Assembly: GCA_002509495.1 (NCBI GenBank)
Contig: DAEV01000032.1
Coordinates: 1 to 8,848, forward strand
Length of the DNA: 8,848 bases
Direction of reading: 5' to 3'
Origin: Methanolinea sp. UBA473
Lineage (GTDB): Archaea > Halobacteriota > Methanomicrobia > Methanomicrobiales > Methanospirillaceae
This document shows, one piece after another, positions 5,378-8,848 of this stretch. Under the pieces are notes generated by a model. That model was not told the origin of the DNA. It did no database searches and saw only the letters and a program-made list of their open reading frames with translations. Position 1 is the first letter of the stretch. Each line of letters begins with the position of its first letter. Position numbers and translations under genes: made by a program.

Positions 5378-6094
5378 TTGGCGGAGAGAAAAGAACGGCC
5401 GCACGTCCTGATGATGTCCGAGATCACGGTGGATGGCAAGCTTACGCTGAAAAGGGGTGCGTCTTCCAAGATCCTGATGAAATACATGGACCACGCCACC
5501 GAGATCCTCCTTCACCGGACCCGGGCGGATTATGACGCCATCATGGTTGGCTCCAATACGATCAGGATCGACAATTCCTTCCTCACCGTCCGCCTTGTGG
5601 AGGGGAAGAGCCCGCTCCGGGTGATTCCGAGCAGTATGGCGGATATTCCCCCTGATGCGAACGTTCTCGGCCCCGACGCACCTACGGTGGTCGCAGTCTG
5701 CGGGAAGGCTCCGCAGGACCGGGTCCGTGCCATCAGGGAGAGGGGGGTTCATCTGGTGGTGGCGGGCGATGACCACGTGGACCTTCCCCTGCTGATGCAG
5801 ACCCTCTACCGCGAGTTCGGGGTCCGGAAGCTGATGATCGAGGGGGGGCCGACACTGAACTGGCACATGCTTCACCACAGGCTCGTGGACGAGATCAGGC
5901 TGATCCATCTTCCCTTCATCGTGGGAGGAGCCGATACGCCGTCGCTTGTCGGGGGGATGCATATCGAGAATGAGGCAGAGATGATCCGGCTCACCCTCAA
6001 GAACCATTACCTGTGCGGGACGAACCTGGTGACCGAGTATGACGTCTGCTATCCCGGGGAGGGAGGCGTACATGCCGGAGAACCCGGAGAGTGA
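5378..6094 (+). CDS. arfC: 2,5-diamino-6-(ribosylamino)-4(3H)-pyrimidinone 5'-phosphate reductase
   Basis: This 238-residue RibD C-terminal-like reductase acts early in archaeal riboflavin synthesis and also feeds the deazaflavin F420. It reduces the ribosyl side chain to ribityl with NAD(P)H in the cytoplasm. Motifs seen are SEITVDGKL (D19-G20-K21), the core YDAIMVGSNTIRIDNSFLTVR with G58, T61, D65 and N66, EGGPTLN (155-161) and the late VGGADTPSL. Archaeal members are usually slightly over 200 residues, which fits the TTG start at 5378; the open frame from ATG 5300 would run over the TATA box at 5332-5340 and adds a non-conserved tail. The last 23 bp overlap the start of sppA, whose ribosome binding site lies inside this gene, so the two are an operon, probably translationally coupled. 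There is no deaminase domain fused, as expected for the archaeal pathway. Confidence 0.9.
   Translation: MAERKERPHVLMMSEITVDGKLTLKRGASSKILMKYMDHATEILLHRTRADYDAIMVGSNTIRIDNSFLTVRLVEGKSPLRVIPSSMADIPPDANVLGPDAPTVVAVCGKAPQDRVRAIRERGVHLVVAGDDHVDLPLLMQTLYREFGVRKLMIEGGPTLNWHMLHHRLVDEIRLIHLPFIVGGADTPSLVGGMHIENEAEMIRLTLKNHYLCGTNLVTEYDVCYPGEGGVHAGEPGE
6061..6066 (+). promoter_or_regulatory. Ribosome binding site of sppA, inside arfC
   Basis: GGGAGG lies five bases before ATG 6072. It supports that start over the in-frame ATG at 6039, which has no site. Confidence 0.7.
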
Positions 6095-6848
6095 GAGGCA
6101 GCGCATCAGAAGGAACAAGGTTCTTTTTCTTCTCTTTATTGGAGGGCTTATCCTGTGTGCCGTTGCCCTCTCTTTGTTCCTTTCGGGATATCCCAGGGAA
6201 TTCGGCATCTCGATCATCCGGGTCGAGGGAGAGATCGTAACGGGAGACGGTTCCGGTAGCGGATACATCGGGAGCGAGTATGTCGGGCGGCAGATCCGGC
6301 AGGCCGCGGACGATCCCATGGTGGACGCGATCGTCCTCCGTGTAAACAGTCCCGGAGGCACCCCGGCCGGGGCACAGGAGATCGTCGGGGATATCCGGTA
6401 TGCCCGGGACAGGAAGCCCGTGGTAGTCTCGATGGGTGACATGGCCACCTCTGCAGCCTATTACATCAGCGCCTTTGCAGACCGCATCTATGCCGATCCG
6501 GATACCATCACCGGCGGGATCGGAACCTCCTGGACGTTTATGGACATCAGTGGCTGGATGAGATCCGAAAATCTCTCGGTGGAAGTGGTGAAATCGGGAA
6601 GCATGAAGGATATGGGCTCGGATTTACGACCCCTTACCGATGAGGAGAGGGAATACGCCCAGCAGATCGTGGACGAGAGTTCGGCCAGGTTCCTCCGCGA
6701 CGTCCTCTCGCAGAGGCAGGTGAACAGGAGTCTGATCGAGGACGCCAGCCTATTCCGGGGGGAACAGGCCATCGAGATCGGGCTCGTGGACGAGATCGGA
6801 AATCTCAACGATGCCATCGACGGAGCCCGGAAACTTGCAGAGAATTGA
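6072..6848 (+). CDS. sppA: Signal peptide peptidase SppA (membrane-bound serine protease)
   Basis: The product has 258 residues: a short charged N-terminus, one membrane helix at about 17-38, then an S49/ClpP-like domain facing outward. The Ser-Lys catalytic dyad is visible: S127 in GDMATSAAYYIS and K179 in VVKSGSMKDMGS. The spacing of 52 residues equals that of Bacillus subtilis SppA (S147, K199). Other family marks are VNSPGG at 91-96 and GGIGT at 148-152. SppA digests signal peptides left in the membrane after protein export, and can degrade other membrane or misfolded peptides. The length fits the short, single-domain type. It overlaps arfC by 23 bp in another frame and has no promoter of its own that I can see. 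It converges on truD with a 33-bp gap that lacks a T-run terminator. Confidence 0.9.
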   Translation: MPENPESERQRIRRNKVLFLLFIGGLILCAVALSLFLSGYPREFGISIIRVEGEIVTGDGSGSGYIGSEYVGRQIRQAADDPMVDAIVLRVNSPGGTPAGAQEIVGDIRYARDRKPVVVSMGDMATSAAYYISAFADRIYADPDTITGGIGTSWTFMDISGWMRSENLSVEVVKSGSMKDMGSDLRPLTDEEREYAQQIVDESSARFLRDVLSQRQVNRSLIEDASLFRGEQAIEIGLVDEIGNLNDAIDGARKLAEN

Positions 6849-6881
6849 GGAGGGCTATCGTCCGGCCCAACCGTATGGGGT

Positions 6882-8150
6882 CTAGATCATATGGATCGGG
6901 TCCGCCTTCATGAACTCGCGGCAGACCGTGGTGGCGTACTGGCCAGGATTCAGAGTGAAGGAAAGCAAGACGTCTTTCCCGGTGATCGCGGACCCGACCT
7001 CAGCGGAAAGCGCAACAGGACGGAGTGCGCCGTCATACCCGGTACGTAATAAAGAGGAAGCCCTGGCAAAGTGATCCGGGCAGATCCCGCGCTCCTCCAG
7101 GAGTGAGGCCATGATCCTGTCATCCTCCCCGGCGGGAGCGACAGGATTGCTGCCGGGCATGAAGAGTGCGATCCGGCAGCGGCCGCGTGAAACCTGCAGG
7201 GCGGCGGCAGCCCGGGTGGCGGGGGCAACCCGGTCCTCCCGCCCGTTCTCGAAGAGCAGGCGGTCCCCCACCTCCGGATCAGCCAGTGCGGCACCGCGCC
7301 CGAGCCTCTGGGAGAGGGTCATGTTGAAGAGGTACGACTGGAATGCGGAGACGAACATGGAAAGGAGGCGCGGAGGCAGGGAGAGGATTGCTCCACGGAA
7401 GTCTCCGGGATTTCCTGAAAGATGGTGGAGCATCGCCCGTTCAAAGGAAAGCGGAACGGGGAACCTGTGCAGCGCCGCCCGGGGATCCCCGTCTTCATGG
7501 AATTCCCGGCGGGCCTGTCTGACCTCCTCCGACTCTCCGGGGAAGGCCAGGCCCACATAACAGTCCACGGCGCCCTTGTAATCCCCTTTTAAGATAAACT
7601 CCCCGACCAGGTGAGTAATGGGGCGAACGACGCCGAACCTCTGCGGCCCGAAATAATTGGGCAATGCCCTGGCACATACGGATGATACTGCGGCAACCTG
7701 ATCCACAAGGTCCGGAGCGGCCGTATCGCGTATGGTGATGAGAAACCGGTTTGCCTGGTGCGATCCGAACGTGAGCGGCTGGTGGGACCTCCCTACGGGT
7801 TCCAGGTCAACATCCTTCAGCCTTACCCTCTCGATCTCCCCTGCGGATACGTCGTAAAGGGAGAGGAGCTGGCTGGTCACCGCATGCTTGTCCTTGGTCC
7901 CCGTCCACCCGATCCTCCGGTGGGATATGCCAAGTTGTTTCGCGATCTCTTTTACGGCCCGTTGCAGGTCCCAGTCCGTCTTGGTAAGGCGGCAGATGAG
8001 GTAAGACCCCTCGCTGCCCACCCTGGCCGGCACCTCCTCGACCCGGAAGTCTTCCGGGTGGGTACGCAGTTTACCTCCAATCCCGGGGGTATCGCTGGCA
8101 TAGTACCACATCCCGAGGGTTTGTTCAAGCGGATACGGGCTCTCTTTCAT
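6882..8150 (-). CDS. truD: tRNA pseudouridine(13) synthase TruD
   Basis: The product has 422 residues, a usual archaeal TruD length, and acts on tRNA in the cytoplasm, converting uridine 13 to pseudouridine. The N-terminal motif EDFRVEEVP (33-41) and the catalytic block GTKDKHAVTSQ with nucleophile D87 are diagnostic. Further family motifs are GNPGDFRGAI and the NYFGPQRFG block (the 'NYFG.QRFG' signature), followed by the TRUD insertion domain. The ATG at 8150 lies 14 bases after the stop of pth2, so the two form one transcription unit read leftward; the ribosome binding site is weak (GGGAA), suggesting coupling to pth2 translation. The gene ends 33 bp from sppA, tail to tail. I see no truncation or frameshift. 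Confidence 0.95.
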   Translation of the reverse strand: MKESPYPLEQTLGMWYYASDTPGIGGKLRTHPEDFRVEEVPARVGSEGSYLICRLTKTDWDLQRAVKEIAKQLGISHRRIGWTGTKDKHAVTSQLLSLYDVSAGEIERVRLKDVDLEPVGRSHQPLTFGSHQANRFLITIRDTAAPDLVDQVAAVSSVCARALPNYFGPQRFGVVRPITHLVGEFILKGDYKGAVDCYVGLAFPGESEEVRQARREFHEDGDPRAALHRFPVPLSFERAMLHHLSGNPGDFRGAILSLPPRLLSMFVSAFQSYLFNMTLSQRLGRGAALADPEVGDRLLFENGREDRVAPATRAAAALQVSRGRCRIALFMPGSNPVAPAGEDDRIMASLLEERGICPDHFARASSLLRTGYDGALRPVALSAEVGSAITGKDVLLSFTLNPGQYATTVCREFMKADPIHMI

Positions 8151-8164
8151 GGCTGTGTTCCCGG

Positions 8165-8527
8165 TCAGAGAAGCGGAAGCGAGCTGGTGATCCGGTCCAG
8201 GTCATCGCTTTTGGCAGGGCCAAGGCCCAGTGCCGTCACAGTGCCAGGGGGGATCTCGGTGAGCCCGGCGTCCTGCACAAGGGCTGTCGGGATCCCCGCA
8301 CCCTCCGCGAGTGTCCGGATCTCGAGGAGGGCCCGCTCGGAAGTGACCTTCAGGACCACCTTCTTCTGCCCTTCCTGCAGCCACTTCTTCCTGGACGCGG
8401 GATCCGACCGCTCAAACGCGATCACCGCCGCGTGGGCTGCCTGGGCGCAGGTCTTACCGCAGCTCATCTTCAGGTCGGTCCTCACCACCAGGCACTGTTT
8501 CCATTCAAACCGGGGTTCTTTCTCCAT
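8165..8527 (-). CDS. pth2: Peptidyl-tRNA hydrolase, archaeal/eukaryotic type 2
   Basis: The 120-residue length is typical of Pth2. The enzyme releases tRNA from prematurely dropped peptidyl-tRNA in the cytoplasm. The family signature is complete: VVRTDLKMSCGKTCAQAAHAA (14-34), GQKKVVLKV (53-61), ALVQDAGLTEIPPGT (82-96) with conserved D86 and T90, and TALGLGPAKSDDLDRIT near the end. ATG 8527 is chosen because the conserved core starts about ten residues later. The open frame continues to 8707 only by running through GC-rich hairpins, giving a low-complexity extension with no family match. There is no ribosome binding site, but a TATA-like element lies about 32 bases upstream, so a leaderless or very short leader is likely. 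It is the first gene of the pth2-truD unit. Confidence 0.95.
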   Translation of the reverse strand: MEKEPRFEWKQCLVVRTDLKMSCGKTCAQAAHAAVIAFERSDPASRKKWLQEGQKKVVLKVTSERALLEIRTLAEGAGIPTALVQDAGLTEIPPGTVTALGLGPAKSDDLDRITSSLPLL

Positions 8528-8554
8528 CGGATCGGTACATTTCTCGCCGTGAGA

Positions 8555-8564
8555 TGAAAATAGG
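8555..8564 (-). promoter_or_regulatory. Candidate TATA box of the pth2-truD operon
   Basis: Minus-strand CCTATTTTCA, the only A/T-rich element near the start, would place transcription start near 8533, about six bases before ATG 8527. Confidence 0.4.
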
Positions 8565-8578
8565 TCTCCTTCCAGAAC

Positions 8579-8622
8579 GAAGGGGCTCCGCCCCTTCATA
8601 TCGCGAGGGGCTTCGCCCCTTC
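8579..8622. repeat. Pair of direct-repeat hairpins upstream of pth2
   Basis: Two copies of AGGGGCTNCGCCCCTTC lie 25 bp apart (from 8581 and 8606). Each folds into a hairpin. The first (8579-8597) has an 8-bp stem GAAGGGGC/GCCCCTTC and a TCC loop. The second (8605-8621) has a GGGGC/GCCCC core with a TTC loop, plus an A-T and a G-T pair. Confidence 0.65.
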
Positions 8623-8686
8623 GAACTCCGGGCTGCCTCAGGATTTTCCGGGAGGTTTTTCCGTTAAAGTACCACATCTCCAAGTA

Positions 8687-8716
8687 TGTGGGGGCTGTCG
8701 CCCCCACACCCCCACA
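8687..8716. repeat. 9-bp hairpin followed by a CCCCCACA direct repeat
   Basis: TGTGGGGGC (8687-8695) pairs perfectly with GCCCCCACA (8700-8708) around a TGTC loop. The right arm's CCCCCACA is then repeated directly at 8709-8716. Confidence 0.65.
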
Positions 8717-8727
8717 CGTGATGCACT

Positions 8728-8759
8728 CCGCCGCCCCCGACGGGGCGCCCCCGCGGCGG
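8728..8759. repeat. GC-only hairpin with inner stem
   Basis: CCGCCGC (8728-8734) pairs with GCGGCGG (8753-8759). Inside, CCCC (8735-8738) can pair with GGGG (8742-8745), or GGGGCGCCCC (8742-8751) can form a 10-bp palindrome instead. Confidence 0.5.
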
Positions 8760-8830
8760 ATTCAACCTAATGTACGGGGGATCTACCTTAGCACATGGGT
8801 TTATCGCAATGCGGGGGTGGCCACAGCGGC

Positions 8831-8843
8831 GGGGCGAAGCCCC
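8831..8843. repeat. Inverted copy of the 13-bp hairpin at 8607-8619
   Basis: GGGGCGAAGCCCC is the exact reverse complement of GGGGCTTCGCCCC at 8607-8619. It sits at the window edge, so the repeat cluster may continue to the right. Confidence 0.6.
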
Positions 8844-8848
8844 TGGAG

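Larger units (their letters stand above)
8528..8848. other. Gene-free GC-rich region upstream of pth2
   Basis: Apart from the pth2 promoter candidate and the hairpin repeats listed separately, I see no gene here on either strand. Frames across 8528-8707 are open mainly because the hairpins lack stops. Between 8760 and 8810 the sequence is less GC-rich and shows no tRNA-like fold or clear start signal. Confidence 0.5.

Noticed and set aside
5215..5499. N-terminal extension of the CDP-alcohol phosphotransferase to 5499.
   Set aside because: It would cross the gene's own TATA box, the palindrome and the start region of arfC, and adds 95 residues foreign to the family.
5375..6448. A 357-codon open frame on the minus strand across arfC and sppA.
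   Set aside because: It is antisense to two genes with clear catalytic motifs and is rich in Pro, Arg and His with no recognisable domain.
8102..8678. The 11-mer AGTACCACATC occurs in the truD start region (8102-8112) and again upstream of pth2 (8668-8678), giving MWYY- and MWYF-like peptides.
   Set aside because: In a window of this size several shared 11-mers are expected by chance, and the similarity does not extend beyond the word.
8528..8707. N-terminal extension of pth2 to ATG 8707.
   Set aside because: The extension is encoded by the GC-rich hairpins and the Pth2 core is complete from 8527. The TATA-like element near 8560 would lie inside it.
8760..8810. Possible small RNA or tRNA-like sequence (GGATTCAACC near 8758-8767).
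   Set aside because: I could not fold a cloverleaf or find an acceptor stem, and the T-loop match is partial.

Overview
The window looks like chromosomal DNA of a methanogenic euryarchaeon, most likely of the order Methanomicrobiales. The reasons are an F420-type formate dehydrogenase beta subunit tail, the archaeal transcript cleavage factor TFS, an archaeosortase, the archaeal-type riboflavin/F420 reductase ArfC, an archaeal Pth2/TruD pair, PEGA-type surface protein repeats, GC-rich codon use, archaeal TATA boxes and T-run terminators. The order-level placement is inference from gene content. I see no mobile element, CRISPR array, tRNA or rRNA.

Layout, left to right. (1) The 3' end of fdhB (+) ends at 326 in a T-tract terminator. 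(2) A single-domain ferritin/rubrerythrin-like diiron protein (+) follows with its own promoter. (3) Three minus-strand units follow: a secreted tandem-PEGA protein with a C-terminal sorting-signal-like tail, an unrecognised secreted 296-residue protein, and TFS. (4) archaeosortase A (+) converges on, and overlaps by 29 bp, a CDP-alcohol phosphotransferase (-) that is probably an archaetidylinositol phosphate synthase. (5) A divergent promoter region with a 14-bp perfect palindrome separates that gene from the arfC-sppA operon (+). (6) sppA converges on the pth2-truD operon (-). (7) The right end, upstream of pth2, is a gene-free GC-rich tract with a cluster of hairpins.

Several genes share a cell-envelope theme: a surface protein with a cleavable C-terminal anchor, the archaeosortase that would process such anchors, an enzyme of archaeal phospholipid headgroup synthesis, and a signal-peptide peptidase. 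The rest is housekeeping: energy metabolism, oxidative stress defence, transcription fidelity, riboflavin/F420 synthesis, tRNA modification and peptidyl-tRNA recycling. I did not find a convincing wholly new system. The best leads are the artA/phospholipid-synthase pair with a nearby candidate substrate, the unrecognised secreted protein, the terminal hairpin cluster and a protein-like orphan fragment at about 2139-2278.
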